Counted from the first letter of the stretch, positions 16,300 through 25,540 are shown. The stretch: DNA of 43,424 bases from CAG-217 sp963642245 (GCA_963642245.1 CAVIFY010000014.1:1-43424), one strand, 5' to 3'. The notes: generated from the sequence alone by a model not told the origin. Program-made: numbers and translations.

Positions 16300-18344
16300 G
16301 GATCGTTCCTCCTTATCTGCAAAGCCCGGTCCTGCCGCAGCGTAACTGTCAGCAGTTCGTCCTGAGCCAGTGCGTCGGTGCGTACCAGCATACCGGCAGC
16401 GGTGCTTTGCTTGCCAAACGCTACCGTTAAGTCGCCGCCGGTCCGGTGGGTGCCGTTGCCCAGCAAGAGCCGCTTGCCCTTACAGGTGATGGCGACGGTG
16501 TAGCGTTTTTTGTTATATCTGTATTGCACCTGCACCCCTTGCCAGGGCGTGGTGTCCATTGCCGTGGCGGTGAGCAGATGGTCGCAGTCCACCTGGGCCG
16601 CCTGGGTGGCATTGCCGCCGGGCAGCAGTACATTCACCGGGTGCACCGCAGCAGTCAATGCCCGGGTATAATACCCCACTTGGTTACCGGGCAGGTACAC
16701 GGCCACCAGTTGCAGCCGTCGATTTTGTAAAATGCGGGTGTAGGCATAATAGGCGCTTTGGTCCGGCGTGCCTACCAGCAGGGCGTAATGCGTGTCATAC
16801 AGTAGCGCAGAACTGCTGCCCACGCAAAGATAAGCGCTCCCCTGCTCCACCGCCAGCCCGGCAAAGGAGGTCAATAAGTAAAAGGCACAGGCCACCGCTG
16901 CCGTAACACCCAGCCGCTCCCGGCGCAAAAGGAAGTGCACGCCAAAGATCAGCAGCACACCGGCAATGGCAATGCAGGTCAGCGGCCCGGTCAAATCCAA
17001 GATCGGTGCGCCCAGCGCGCTGAACTTTTCCACCAGCCACAGCATACCGCCGGTGGTGCCGGACACCACCACTGCACAGGCATACACCAGGTACGGCAGC
17101 GGGGTGAAAAGCAACATCAGCAGTGCGGCGATCATAGCCACTTGCGCCAGCGGGATCAGCACCAGATTGCTAAGCAAAGACAATAGCGCCGTCTGCCCAA
17201 AGGACAGCCACATAAACGGCAGCGTATAAAGCAGCACGCTTACCGTAGCGCTAAGACTTTGGCGCAGGAATTTGGGCATATGCAGCCGTGCAAGGCCCTT
17301 ATTCAGCACCGGGGATAAAGTCAGCAGCGACAAAACGGAAGTCACCGACAGCTGCAAGCTCACATCCGTTACCGCAAAGGGATCGGTGCACAGCAGAAAT
17401 ACCGCCAGGCCGAGAGAATTCAGTCCGTCTGCCTTGCGGCCAAACAGTCGTGCCGCCAGCAAAACGGCCATCATCAGTGAGGCACGCACCACGGAGGCGG
17501 AAAACCCGGCTACGCCATCATACACCAAAAGCACCGCGCCTGTCAAAACCGTGGTCAGCCAAGCAGGCAGCCGCAGCTTGCGCAGCAGCCAGTAAAGAGA
17601 GCCAACGATCACAGACAAATGCAGCCCGGACACCGCCATCAAATGGGTGGCGCCGCAGGTGCGAAAGTGACTGACAGCATTCACGGACAGATCCGTCTTG
17701 CTACCGGTGATCAGCGCCGTTGCCAGCGCGCCCCGGTCCCCGGGCAATACGGCAGCAAAGCGACTGCTGATGGCGTGGCGCATTTTAATAAGCGCTACTG
17801 CACTGCGGGGCGCAGACTGCCCGGTCTTGCGCACCCGGGCGGCCTTGCCGCTAAGGAATTCGCCGTCGCTGAACTTGCCCCGGGCGGCGTAACCGTTCGC
17901 GCCGGTGGAGGCAAAAGTCACCTTGCCGGTATAGATACCGTCCGGCACATCGCCAAGATCCGCGTTGGCAGAAACCGTACAGCGGATATTCTGGGGCACA
18001 CCGGGCAGGTCAACAGCCGTAGTCTTGACCGTATAGTAGATCTTCTCCTCGCCCCGGCGCACATCGGTCACATAGAACTGTACCTGTGCCGTTTGGTCCA
18101 CCAATTTCTGCTGGGGCAGATAGGCAGCGTGGACACCCACAATAAAGGTCACCGCGGCCGCTACCGCACCGACCAGGCACAGCCACACACTCACCCCTTG
18201 GCGCAGTCGCGGTACGGCCAGCACCAAACAAAGGGCTGCCAGCACCACGCCCAGGGCGATATACGCAAAGGTGACGGAAAAGAAGTTTAAGATCAGCAGC
18301 GTTACCGCCGCCGAAAAGCCCAAATGGGCAAACACTCGTTTCAT
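16290..18344 (-). CDS. comEC: ComEC/Rec2-type DNA uptake channel protein
   Basis: The 684-residue polytopic protein has two N-terminal membrane helices, the extracellular OB-like (DUF4131) region, and the Competence domain with GDRGALATALITG and CGATHLMAVSGLHLSVIVG (residues about 190-240), then about eight further helices. ComEC carries single-stranded DNA across the membrane during transformation. The C-terminal soluble part, after about residue 510, corresponds to the metallo-beta-lactamase-like domain, but I see no HxHxDH metal site in it, so nuclease activity is doubtful. Its ATG overlaps the lacZ stop (ATGA). No other competence genes are present in the window. Confidence 0.9.
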   Translation of the reverse strand: MKRVFAHLGFSAAVTLLILNFFSVTFAYIALGVVLAALCLVLAVPRLRQGVSVWLCLVGAVAAAVTFIVGVHAAYLPQQKLVDQTAQVQFYVTDVRRGEEKIYYTVKTTAVDLPGVPQNIRCTVSANADLGDVPDGIYTGKVTFASTGANGYAARGKFSDGEFLSGKAARVRKTGQSAPRSAVALIKMRHAISSRFAAVLPGDRGALATALITGSKTDLSVNAVSHFRTCGATHLMAVSGLHLSVIVGSLYWLLRKLRLPAWLTTVLTGAVLLVYDGVAGFSASVVRASLMMAVLLAARLFGRKADGLNSLGLAVFLLCTDPFAVTDVSLQLSVTSVLSLLTLSPVLNKGLARLHMPKFLRQSLSATVSVLLYTLPFMWLSFGQTALLSLLSNLVLIPLAQVAMIAALLMLLFTPLPYLVYACAVVVSGTTGGMLWLVEKFSALGAPILDLTGPLTCIAIAGVLLIFGVHFLLRRERLGVTAAVACAFYLLTSFAGLAVEQGSAYLCVGSSSALLYDTHYALLVGTPDQSAYYAYTRILQNRRLQLVAVYLPGNQVGYYTRALTAAVHPVNVLLPGGNATQAAQVDCDHLLTATAMDTTPWQGVQVQYRYNKKRYTVAITCKGKRLLLGNGTHRTGGDLTVAFGKQSTAAGMLVRTDALAQDELLTVTLRQDRALQIRRNDPWL

Positions 18345-21300
18345 TTCTTTTTATGCATCGGCTCCAGCACAAAGGCGTAGCTGCACTTCTCCCCTGCCGC
18401 TACCCGGTACGGTGCGCGCACCGCACCCTGGCCCGGCAGATCGCCGCCAACGCCGCACTGGGCGCCGTCAATATTCAATGTAGTCAGGGACGGATCGTAA
18501 GGAATTTCGTGGATATGCGCGGCCTTGTCCAGCCCCGCAGTGGTGTAGTGATATGCGCTAAAGGCAAAGGGCGTTTCATAGTACGCCTGCACCCGAAAGC
18601 CCTCGCCGTGACTGTCGCACAAATACAGATCGTAAGTATCCGTGCGGTTGCTGCTCTCCTGGGGACGCATATAGCGGTGCTCCAGCGCCGTCACCGTAGA
18701 CTGATACCGTCCCAGTGCAGCCCCGGTCTTTCGGTCCCGATAGCTGGGGTGCGGCCCTCTGCCATACCAGTTCACATACTCATAACTGCCCGGTAGGGTC
18801 AGCTGGAAGCCAAAGCGCAGCATATCCTGCTTGGGCACAGCGCTGTGGTACACATACAGCCGCCCGTTGGGATAGATCTTGTAAGTGATCAGGTCCTCCC
18901 GCAGCCGTGGGGTAGCCATAGCAATGTGCACCTCCACCGTATTGTCCGCCCCGGCCTGCACCACGGTACGCAGCGCGTGGGTGCGGCGCTGGGCACGGCG
19001 CCAGCCGTACAGCGGGTGAAACTGGATCAGCGGCGGCACAAAGTTGAGAAAATCAATATCATTATCCGTCAGCGCCCGGAAGTAGGCAGGCTCCAAGGGC
19101 GCCACCAACCGCTGGCTGCCGTCGATCACCCAGCTGACCACCCGCCCGTTTTGAATGGTCAAATCAAAGTCCGCGCCCTGCACCTCTACCCGGTTGCCCC
19201 GGTGATCGTAGTGCAGATCGCCATTATCTTTTTCCGCCACCGGCTGGGGCATAGGCCGCAGCACAAATTGATCCCAGGCAAAGGTAAAGCCCGCTGCCAG
19301 CCCCGGCGTCTCCCTGGTGGTGGCAAAGGACACGGTGAGCACCGCCATACCGTCCCCGGTGACCTGGTCCATGGTGTAGGGCAAAGACACGGTCACCTCC
19401 GACAAAGGCGGGCAGTCGATCGGCTCCAGCTTGCCGTGCATCAGCAGCCGGCCGCCCACCTCGATCTGCCAGCGGCACTCCAGCGCATTCACATTGGTAA
19501 AGAGCATTTTGTTCTTTACGGTAAAGGAGCCGCTGTCCGGGTTCACAGCCAGGGTCTGCACCGGAGCATAGACCTTTTGCACCTCATAATACTGGGGGTG
19601 CACCGTGCGGTCCGCGCCGATGATCCCGTTGGCGCAAAAATAGGTGTTAGACCCGGTAATGGCCGTGGTGTTTGGCAAGGAATACCAGTGCCGCGGCTCT
19701 TCCTTTTCAAAATCCGTGCCGTAGAGCCACAGGTCCGTACCGTCCTGGGCTTTGCGGTGCAGCGCCTGGTCCACAAAGTCCCAGATAAAGCCGCCGCACA
19801 TATTGTCATACTTTTCAAAATCCGCCATATAATCGGCAAAGTTGCCCAGAGAATTCTCCATAGAATGGGCATACTCGCACAGCAGCACCGGCTTGCCCTC
19901 ATACATCTCGGCGGTAATGGGCTTGCTGTCCGCTGCCAGCTGATTGGCGATATTGTCATAGAGGGAGATGGTGATCGGCTCTTTTTTGCCCAGCTTTTCC
20001 ATCACATCGGCAGTGGGATACATACGGGAGATCACATCGCTTTTGGTCAGGTCAAAATCCCCCTCGTAGTGGAACTGGCGGGTATCGTCCAGCGCCAGCG
20101 CCGCCTGCTTCATTGCGGCAAAGGCGGTGCCGTCCCCGGCTTCATTGCCCAGACTCCACATAAACACGCAAGGATCGTTCCGATCCCGCAGCACCATCCG
20201 CTCCATACGGTCCACGCAGGCTGCCGTCCACACCGGGCTGTCCCCGGGCACGCCCTTGCGGCGCACGCCGTGGCTCTCCACCTCGCACTCGTCCATTACA
20301 TAAAAGCCGTAGCGGTTGCAGTAGTCGTAAAACCGGGGGTCGTCCGGGTAATGGGAGGTGCGCACCGCGTTGATGTTGGCCTGTTTCATCAGGTCCATAT
20401 CCTGCCGATACCGCTCTTCCGGCACCGCCCAACCGTTGTCCGGGTCAAAGTCGTGCCGGTTCACCCCCCGCACAAACAGGGGCATACCGTTAAAATAGAT
20501 TTTTTCACCGCGGATCTCCACTTTCTTAAAGCCCACGGTGTAGCCCTTGACGCACAGCACCTGCGCCCCGCACAGCAGCTCCATCATCAGCGTATAGGTA
20601 TTGGGCTGCTCGGCGGACCAGAGCAGCGGTGCCTTGGCCGCGGCTTCCAGCTGCAAGGTCTGCCGGGGGCGGTCCCCCTTGCAGGCGGCACTGCCCAGGT
20701 CATAGACCCTTTGGCCGTCCCGATACAGACCGGCACGCAGGGTCAGATCTTCTTTTGTAGGGGCGTACAGGTGCAAATAGCCGTCCAGGCGCACCGTCCA
20801 GTCCCGAAAGTCCGCGTCCGGCTCCGTGCGGAAATAGAAATCCCGCAAGCAGGCCTTTGGCTCGGCAAACAAATACACCTCGCGGTAAATGCCACACAGC
20901 CACCACATATCCTGGTCTTCCAGATAACTGCCGTCGCTGTACCGATACACCTTGGCGCACACCAGATTTTCGCCGTTCAACAGATACCGGGTCACATCAA
21001 ATTCGTGGGGCGTCATGGAGCCTTGGGAGTAGCCTACAAATTGGCCGTTCACATACACTTCCAGCGCCGCCTTGGCCGCGCCGAAGTGCAGGAACACCTG
21101 GCGCCCCTTCCACCCCGGGTCAATGGTAAAGGTGCGGCGGTAGTAGCCCACCTCCTGCATAGTGGGGTCGATCTTTGGAATTTTTCTCTTGCTGCGGCTG
21201 AGCGCTCTGGGGAATGTGCTGGCATAATAATAAGGCACGGAATAGCCCTGGGTCTGCCACACGGAGGGCACGGGAATTTCCCGCCAGGTGCCGTCGTCGT

Positions 21301-21502
21301 ACTCCGGCGCCTCAAAGCCTGTCAGTTCGTTCTTCACGCCCCGGCACCAGCTGAACTTCCACAGTCCGTTCAGGCTCTGCTTATATGGGCTGTTCTCCCC
21401 TGCCAGCGCCTGCGCCGCCGTATCATACGGCATGGCAATGGCGTGGCCCTCCTCTTTATTCACTGCGATCACACTGGGATCGGCATATCGTGGTTTTTGC
21501 AT
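18341..21502 (-). CDS. lacZ: Beta-galactosidase, GH2 (LacZ type)
   Basis: The 1053-residue enzyme has the full five-domain layout of large GH2 beta-galactosidases: N-terminal jelly-roll sugar-binding domain, Ig-like domain, TIM barrel (GVNRHDFDP, NINAVRTSHYPDDP, YVMDECEVESHG), second Ig domain and C-terminal small-chain domain (WYGRGPHPSYRDRK). The acid/base Glu is E454 in SLGNEAGDG and the nucleophile is E543 in LLCEYAHSMEN. It cleaves lactose or other terminal beta-galactosides and has no signal peptide, so it acts in the cytoplasm. It is first in a string with comEC, holA and rnmV. No sugar transporter or regulator lies beside it. Confidence 0.95.
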   Translation of the reverse strand: MQKPRYADPSVIAVNKEEGHAIAMPYDTAAQALAGENSPYKQSLNGLWKFSWCRGVKNELTGFEAPEYDDGTWREIPVPSVWQTQGYSVPYYYASTFPRALSRSKRKIPKIDPTMQEVGYYRRTFTIDPGWKGRQVFLHFGAAKAALEVYVNGQFVGYSQGSMTPHEFDVTRYLLNGENLVCAKVYRYSDGSYLEDQDMWWLCGIYREVYLFAEPKACLRDFYFRTEPDADFRDWTVRLDGYLHLYAPTKEDLTLRAGLYRDGQRVYDLGSAACKGDRPRQTLQLEAAAKAPLLWSAEQPNTYTLMMELLCGAQVLCVKGYTVGFKKVEIRGEKIYFNGMPLFVRGVNRHDFDPDNGWAVPEERYRQDMDLMKQANINAVRTSHYPDDPRFYDYCNRYGFYVMDECEVESHGVRRKGVPGDSPVWTAACVDRMERMVLRDRNDPCVFMWSLGNEAGDGTAFAAMKQAALALDDTRQFHYEGDFDLTKSDVISRMYPTADVMEKLGKKEPITISLYDNIANQLAADSKPITAEMYEGKPVLLCEYAHSMENSLGNFADYMADFEKYDNMCGGFIWDFVDQALHRKAQDGTDLWLYGTDFEKEEPRHWYSLPNTTAITGSNTYFCANGIIGADRTVHPQYYEVQKVYAPVQTLAVNPDSGSFTVKNKMLFTNVNALECRWQIEVGGRLLMHGKLEPIDCPPLSEVTVSLPYTMDQVTGDGMAVLTVSFATTRETPGLAAGFTFAWDQFVLRPMPQPVAEKDNGDLHYDHRGNRVEVQGADFDLTIQNGRVVSWVIDGSQRLVAPLEPAYFRALTDNDIDFLNFVPPLIQFHPLYGWRRAQRRTHALRTVVQAGADNTVEVHIAMATPRLREDLITYKIYPNGRLYVYHSAVPKQDMLRFGFQLTLPGSYEYVNWYGRGPHPSYRDRKTGAALGRYQSTVTALEHRYMRPQESSNRTDTYDLYLCDSHGEGFRVQAYYETPFAFSAYHYTTAGLDKAAHIHEIPYDPSLTTLNIDGAQCGVGGDLPGQGAVRAPYRVAAGEKCSYAFVLEPMHKKK

Positions 21503-21533
21503 AGGTCTGCCCCCGGTTCATATTATATAGATA

Positions 21534-21562
21534 ATAATAAAGGAACGCCCGCCGCTTGTCAA
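21534..21562 (-). promoter_or_regulatory. Promoter of lacZ-comEC-holA-rnmV
   Basis: On the minus strand TTGACA (21562-21557) and TATTAT (21539-21534) are separated by 17 bases, ahead of the lacZ start at 21502. The spacing and -35 match consensus. Confidence 0.7.
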
Positions 21563-21594
21563 CACGGCAAAATGCAGAAAACCACCGGAGTGGG

Positions 21595-21623
21595 TGGACA
21601 AGCGGGCGGAATATTGCTATAAT
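21595..21623 (+). promoter_or_regulatory. Promoter of the FemX-alr pair
   Basis: TGGACA (21595-21600) and TATAAT (21618-21623) are 17 bases apart, about 28 bases upstream of the ATG at 21652; AAGGAG at 21640-21645 is the ribosome-binding site. Confidence 0.75.
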
Positions 21624-21651
21624 AAAAGGCAGAAAAATAAAGGAGCCTGTT

Positions 21652-22691
21652 ATGATCGAGCGTGTAACAAAAGAGAATTTAGACCAATATGAAGCGTTTA
21701 TCAAAAAGCACCCCAAGGGCCTGTTCCAGCACTCCTCCAAGTGGGCCAAGGTCAAGTCCGCCTGGAAGTGGGAAGCGGTCATGCTAAGGGACGAGAACGG
21801 CAACATTAAGGGCAGCGCCGATGTGCTGATCCGCACCGTGCCGGTGATCAAAGCCTCCCTGCTGTACTGCTGCCGCGGCTTTGTGGCGGACGAGGACGAT
21901 TTTGCCACCTTTGACGCGCTCTTTGCCGCGCTTTTGGATATTGCCAAGGAATACCACGGCTACTGCATTAAGATCGACCCGGAGATCACCGTGGAGAACA
22001 AGGCCTACAAGCAGCATTTGCTGGACAAGGGCTTTGTGGAGCTGAACCCGGGTTGTATGGACTTTGAGAATGTGCAGCCCCGGTTTGTTTACTGCTTTGA
22101 CTACAACGGCCTGAACGAGCAGGAGCTGATGCTCACCTTTAAGCCGGATTCAGAAACCGTATTCGCAAAGCGCCAAAGAAGGGCGTGGAAGTGAAAGTGA
22201 TGGGCACCGAGGCACTGGACGACTTTGTGCGCATTATGCAGGAGACCGGGGAGCGGGACAACTTCTCCACCCGGCCGAAAAGCTATTTTGAGCAGATTAT
22301 GAACTGTATGGGCGAGGACTGCCGCCTGTATATGGCCTACTATGAGGGCAAAGCCATTGCCGGCACCCTGGCCATCAAGTGGGGGCAGAATGTGATGAAG
22401 TACCAGTACGGCGCCTCCTCCAACGCCCACCGCAATGTGTACCCCAACTACGCCCTGCAATGGGCCATGATGCAGTGGGGTATGGAATGCGGCTGCAAGG
22501 TCTATGACTTTGGCGGCATCAGCGGCGACTGCCAAAACCCGGACAATCCCCACTACGGTCTGTGGCGGTTTAAGCACGGCTTTGGCGGATATATGAAAGA
22601 ATTTATCGGCGAGTTTGACTATGTGATCAACAAGCCGGTGTACCACCTGTATAACCTGGCAACAAAGGTATTGGAAAAAGTAAGAAAATGA
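21652..22691 (+). pseudogene. FemX/FemAB-family aminoacyltransferase, split by a one-base frameshift
   Basis: Two overlapping frames together make one FemXAB protein of about 346 residues. The first (from ATG 21652) holds the N-terminal acyltransferase half up to TFKPD and then reads out of frame to a stop at 22194. The second resumes with RNRIRKAPKKGVEV and runs to a stop at 22691, covering the second GNAT-like half (GASSNAHRNVYPNYALQW, GCKVYDFGGISG). Restoring one T in GATTC at 22148-22151 joins both halves through the family's TFKxxxRNRIRKA motif. FemX-type enzymes add the first amino acid of the peptidoglycan cross-bridge from aminoacyl-tRNA. Its end overlaps the alr-like start (ATGA). 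The break may be real decay or a sequencing error. Confidence 0.88.
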
Positions 22692-23767
22692 GCAGATATG
22701 TAATTGATAAAACCGCCCTGATGGAGAATGTGCGCTACCTGCAAAAGAAAGCGGGCGTGCCGATTATCGGCGTGGTTAAGGGCAACGGCTACGGCTTTGG
22801 CCTGACGGAGCTGGCACTGATCTTAGAGCACTGCGGTATCACCACCCTGGCGGTAACGGAAGTAACGGACATTGCCCCCCTGCGGGCAGTGCTGCAACCG
22901 GGCACGGATATTCTTGTGATGCGCTCCACCTGCGTGGAGAGCGAGGCGCGCCATATTGCGAACGCCGGCTGCATTGCCACCATCGGCAGCACCCGGGCGG
23001 CGCAGGTAATGCAGACGGCGGCTGCCGATTTAGGTGTCCGGGTCAAGTGCCATTTGAAGATCGACACCGGTATGGGGCGCTACGGCTTTTTGCCCGCCCA
23101 GGTAGCGGAGGCCATTGCCTGCTACGACCTGCCCAATTTGGACTTCACCGGCGCATACACCCACTTTAGCAGCGCCTTTCACGACAAGGCCAAAACCATT
23201 GCCCAGCTGGAAGTGTTTAAGGACACCCTGGCTCAGATCGAAAAGGCCGGCAAGACCGTAGGCACCCGCCACGCGGCCAACTCCCCCGCTCTGCTGAATG
23301 TGGAGCATGTGGCGCTGGATGCGGTACGCATTGGCTCCGCCTTTACCGGCCGGGTGATCACCCATAACGAGACGCCCCTCCACCGCCTGGGCCGACTGGA
23401 GGCGGAAGTGGTGGACATGAAGGAAGTACCCGCCGGTTATGCGGTGGGCTACAACGGCACATTTGTCACTAAGCGCCCCACCACCATTGCCATTGTGCCT
23501 ATGGGGCATTACGACGGCTTTGGCCTGACTAAGGAGAAAGAGGACCACAACTTCCACAGCGTGCTCTCTGCCCTAAAGCAATTTTTCAAGAAAACCCATT
23601 TGACCGTCACCATCGGCGGCAAAGCCTACCCGGTGATCGGCGAGGTGGGGCTGTCCCACACGGCGGTGGATGTGACCGGCAGCGGCGTGCAGCCCGGCGA
23701 TATTGCCACCTGCGACCTGTCGCCCCTGATGGTCAATCCCCGGGTGCCACGGGTCTATACGGAATAA
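22688..23767 (+). CDS. Alanine racemase-like PLP protein with altered active site
   Basis: The 359-residue protein has the alanine racemase fold: PLP lysine K31 in VVKGNGYGFG, KIDTGMGRYGF (R131) in the barrel, HAANSPALL and a C-terminal RVPRVY. In Alr the second catalytic base is a Tyr in the GYADG motif; here the segment reads GHYDG (273-277), so the Tyr is shifted or replaced by His. The canonical GRxCMDQ is GEVGLSH, lacking the Met-Asp-Gln that lines the substrate site. The protein may racemise another amino acid, have a different reaction, or be weakly active. It is coupled to the FemX gene, which suggests supply of a D-amino acid to the cell wall bridge. Confidence 0.8.
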   Translation: MSRYVIDKTALMENVRYLQKKAGVPIIGVVKGNGYGFGLTELALILEHCGITTLAVTEVTDIAPLRAVLQPGTDILVMRSTCVESEARHIANAGCIATIGSTRAAQVMQTAAADLGVRVKCHLKIDTGMGRYGFLPAQVAEAIACYDLPNLDFTGAYTHFSSAFHDKAKTIAQLEVFKDTLAQIEKAGKTVGTRHAANSPALLNVEHVALDAVRIGSAFTGRVITHNETPLHRLGRLEAEVVDMKEVPAGYAVGYNGTFVTKRPTTIAIVPMGHYDGFGLTKEKEDHNFHSVLSALKQFFKKTHLTVTIGGKAYPVIGEVGLSHTAVDVTGSGVQPGDIATCDLSPLMVNPRVPRVYTE

Positions 23768-23780
23768 CAAACAGACAAAA

Positions 23781-23814
23781 GGTCAGTACCCTGTATCGGT
23801 ACTGACCTTTTTTT
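23781..23814 (+). terminator. Bidirectional terminator after the alr-like gene
   Basis: A 10-bp perfect stem (GGTCAGTACC with its complement, 7-base loop) is followed by seven T on the plus strand and preceded by A4, so it also fits the convergent hydrolase gene ending at 23823. Confidence 0.9.
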
Positions 23815-23822
23815 ATTTGTAT

Positions 23823-24653
23823 TCAAAATTCCAGCACGCCCGGCTCCACCGCCGGATCGTGATTGGCCAGGCAAGCGATACAGTCCGGCCGCTGACTTTG
23901 GGCCTGGATCCAGCGGAGAGCGGCCAACTGAGCCTTTTTGTCCAGCGAGATCCCCGGCAGGTTCAGCTGCTCCCAGGAGCGGGGCGCATACCCGCCGTCA
24001 GACACCAGCAGCACAAAGCCGTCTTTGCCCTGCACCTGCACGGCAAACAGGCCCTTGGCGTGGCCGTGAATATCCACCAGCCGCACCGTGCCGTCGCCAA
24101 ACAGATCATAGGCGTTGCCAAAGGGGCCGCCCTGCGTGTTCCAGTCAAAAGGTTCCAGCGGCACGCCCTGCCACCATTTCTTTTGGAACCGCACCAGACC
24201 GTGGCGATCGCAGTATTCCAGCTCCTGCCGCGCCACCAAAATATGCTTGGCGCCCCGCAGCGCCTGTAAGCCGCTGGCGTGGTCGCAGTCCAGGTGGGTC
24301 AGCAGCAGATAATCTATATCACCGGGCTGTAAACCCATCGCTGCCAGTTGCTCGTCTGCCGCCTGCCCCGGCGGCACCACACCCTGGTTGACAAAGTACA
24401 GTAGCGGACTGCCCAAGGATCGTACCTGCGCCTTGCGGTCCAAAACGCCGTTTGGGCTCATCTCCCGGTGCCAACCGGTATCTACCAGTATGCGCCCCTT
24501 TGGGTGTTCGATCAGGTAGCAGGACACCGGCAGCCACAGCCGCTTGTTTTTGGGCGTGGTCAGCCCGGCTGCACGCAGCAGCCCGGCACCGTCCCCAAAG
24601 GGCAAATACGGCGACACGCACACCTGCCCGGTGTGCAAGATCTGCATTTTCAT
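23823..24653 (-). CDS. Metallo-beta-lactamase-fold hydrolase (lactonase-like)
   Basis: The 276-residue protein has the metallo-beta-lactamase site THLDCDHASGL (HxDxDH variant as in N-acyl-homoserine lactonases), a downstream DIHGHAKG His and DGGYAP Asp, and the ILVDTGWH lead-in. Members of this branch hydrolyse lactones, including quorum-sensing acyl-homoserine lactones, but many have unknown substrates, and a role in quorum quenching is not shown by sequence. GAGGG lies 5 bases before the start, and the upstream dehydrogenase stops one base earlier, so they form a two-gene unit. Confidence 0.87.
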   Translation of the reverse strand: MKMQILHTGQVCVSPYLPFGDGAGLLRAAGLTTPKNKRLWLPVSCYLIEHPKGRILVDTGWHREMSPNGVLDRKAQVRSLGSPLLYFVNQGVVPPGQAADEQLAAMGLQPGDIDYLLLTHLDCDHASGLQALRGAKHILVARQELEYCDRHGLVRFQKKWWQGVPLEPFDWNTQGGPFGNAYDLFGDGTVRLVDIHGHAKGLFAVQVQGKDGFVLLVSDGGYAPRSWEQLNLPGISLDKKAQLAALRWIQAQSQRPDCIACLANHDPAVEPGVLEF

Positions 24654-24654
24654 A

Positions 24655-25533
24655 TTATCCCTCTTTTTTCAGTGATTTTTGGAACAAAGACAGTAGGCGC
24701 ACACGCACCTTCGTAGGCACCAGCAGCGCGCCGTGGCGCAGCGCCTTAAACGGCACGCCGGGCACAATGATCAACTGCCCGCTTTGCATACCGGCAAACG
24801 CCGCCTTTGCCACAGACCGGGGCTGCATGGAAACAATACTGTCCTTACGCCCGGCATTGGCAGACCAGTTGGTGCGTACCGGCCCCGGGCACAGCACAGA
24901 CACCGTCACGCCGCTGCCCAGCAGCTCGCCGTACATGGCCTCGCTCATATAGCGCTCATAAGCCTTTGTGGGACCATACACATTCAGTCCCGGATCCGGC
25001 AGATAGCCGCTCAGGCTGGCTACATTCAAAATACGCCCGCTGCCACGGCGCACCATATCCTCGCCGATATAACGGTTCAGCAGTGTGCAACTGACCACAT
25101 TCAGGTTCATCAGTTCTTGCAGCTTTTCCGGGGCCACATCCACCAGCCGCCCCACCGTTCCGGCACCGGCATTGTTGACGAACTGGTCCACTGTGATCTC
25201 CCGGCGGCAAAGTTCCCGGTACAGCACCTCTGCACCGTCAGGTGCAGAAAGATCCGCCACAACGGTCTGCACCCGGGCGCCATAGGCCCTTTGCAGTTCG
25301 GCAGCCGCCGCTTGCAATTTGTCTTCACTGCGTGCCGCCAGTACCAAATCAAAATGATGGGCGGCAAACTCCTTTGCCAGTTCCAGACCGATACCGCCGG
25401 AGCCGCCGGTGATCAGTACCGTTTGGCCGATGCCGTCCGTGTGTGCTGCCGCAGCGTGCTGACAGACCGCACTGCCTGCCGCCACGCCAATACCCGCCAG
25501 GGCCGCTGCCCCGGCAAAAATTTTTTTATCCAT
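24655..25533 (-). CDS. Short-chain dehydrogenase/reductase with N-terminal membrane anchor
   Basis: The 292-residue SDR protein has the cofactor motif TGGSGGIG, the NNAG strand and the active-site Ser-Tyr-Lys (ASLSG and YGPTK). A short hydrophobic Ala-rich stretch at residues 6-25 may anchor it to the membrane or act as an uncleaved signal. The resemblance is to the DltE/YqjQ-like cytosolic SDR group that uses NADP(H); its substrate is unknown. It is the first gene of a pair with the lactonase-like hydrolase. Its promoter contains a long palindrome at 25541-25581. Confidence 0.88.
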   Translation of the reverse strand: MDKKIFAGAAALAGIGVAAGSAVCQHAAAAHTDGIGQTVLITGGSGGIGLELAKEFAAHHFDLVLAARSEDKLQAAAAELQRAYGARVQTVVADLSAPDGAEVLYRELCRREITVDQFVNNAGAGTVGRLVDVAPEKLQELMNLNVVSCTLLNRYIGEDMVRRGSGRILNVASLSGYLPDPGLNVYGPTKAYERYMSEAMYGELLGSGVTVSVLCPGPVRTNWSANAGRKDSIVSMQPRSVAKAAFAGMQSGQLIIVPGVPFKALRHGALLVPTKVRVRLLSLFQKSLKKEG

Positions 25534-25540
25534 AAAAACA

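Noticed and set aside
18845..21622. A 925-codon open frame on the plus strand
   Set aside because: It lies antisense to lacZ, whose GH2 motifs and start are unmistakable; the plus-strand protein is His/Gln/Arg-rich with no motif, as expected of an antisense shadow in GC-rich DNA.
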